NCBI GenBank assembly: GCA_027081565.1
Contig: JALWKG010000280.1
Location: 1-12,555, forward strand
Direction of reading: 5' to 3'
Length of the DNA stretch: 12,555 nucleotides
From: Helicobacteraceae bacterium
GTDB taxonomy: Bacteria > Campylobacterota > Campylobacteria > Campylobacterales > Sulfurimonadaceae
The position numbers and the translations under genes are program-made. Below are positions 12,471 through 12,555 of the stretch, in pieces (the first letter of the stretch is position 1; every line of letters starts with the position of its first letter). Under the pieces are notes generated by a model. The model saw only the letters and a program-made list of their open reading frames with translations. It did no database searches and was not told where the DNA came from.

Positions 12471-12555
12471 TACTTCATTCCTTTAATATTGTAGTTTTTC
12501 ATCACTTCTTCGATCTTCTTCATGTTCTCTGTACTTGGTGCAAGTACAGGAAGTT
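12470..12555 (-). CDS. dapA: 4-hydroxy-tetrahydrodipicolinate synthase, C-terminal end only
   Basis: The last 27 codons and the stop (12470-12472) of a gene entering from the right edge encode LPVLAPSTENMKKIEEVMKN followed by YNIKGMK. This is the typical C-terminal helix of DapA, where LPM/LPV, a PS[K/T]EN-type turn and a final helix are conserved. DapA makes the first committed intermediate of the diaminopimelate/lysine pathway. The stop overlaps the start of the SDR gene, and the dapA-SDR neighbourhood is one I associate with Campylobacterota. Only the tail is visible, so the active-site residues cannot be checked. Confidence 0.75.
   Translation of the reverse strand, partial: LPVLAPSTENMKKIEEVMKNYNIKGMK

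Overview
The window most likely comes from a Campylobacterota chromosome, Sulfurovum- or Sulfurimonas-like. The evidence is moderate GC content, promoters made of a -10 box without a clear -35 box, a large periplasmic multiheme cytochrome c, a split YeeE/YedE sulfur-compound transporter, and a tightly packed run dapA > enoyl-ACP-reductase-like SDR > pgsA > rseP > yggS. The phylum is inferred from gene content; no rRNA or tRNA is present to confirm it.

Left part (1-2834). An AT-rich stretch carries the start of a secreted lipoprotein with DUF5122-type beta-propeller repeats, on the minus strand and running off the left edge. A 10-bp tandem repeat lies directly upstream of its promoter. Next, also on the minus strand, come an AraC/ExsA-like regulator and, 42 bp upstream of it, a protoglobin-PsiE fusion: a predicted haem sensor domain joined to a four-helix membrane domain. 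These two probably form a transcription unit.

Middle (2835-5790, plus strand). Two overlapping halves of a YeeE/YedE (Sulf_transp) permease are followed by an M18 aspartyl aminopeptidase and an unrecognised 95-residue protein. A perfect hairpin between convergent genes ends both this side and the cytochrome gene.

Cytochrome (5792-8170, minus strand). A 792-residue secreted protein has seven CXXCH haem sites. An apparent eighth site reads CYVRR and is two base changes away from CYVCH.

Gene-free block (8171-9288). This is the most unusual part. It holds two diverged copies, about 243 bp each, of one structured element. They are in inverted orientation and separated by an 82-bp spacer. Each starts with a 12-bp stem carrying a 6-nt loop, followed by further hairpins. 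The stems differ between copies by mostly compensating changes, while one large loop keeps its sequence. Two short REP-like palindromes follow to the right.

Right part (9289-12555, minus strand). This is the housekeeping cluster: the dapA 3' end, the FabL-like SDR, pgsA, rseP (GTG start) and yggS. Adjacent genes overlap by 1-4 nt, except for a 127-bp gap before pgsA that contains another palindrome. The genes serve lysine/cell-wall precursor, fatty-acid, phospholipid, membrane-proteolysis and PLP-homeostasis functions.
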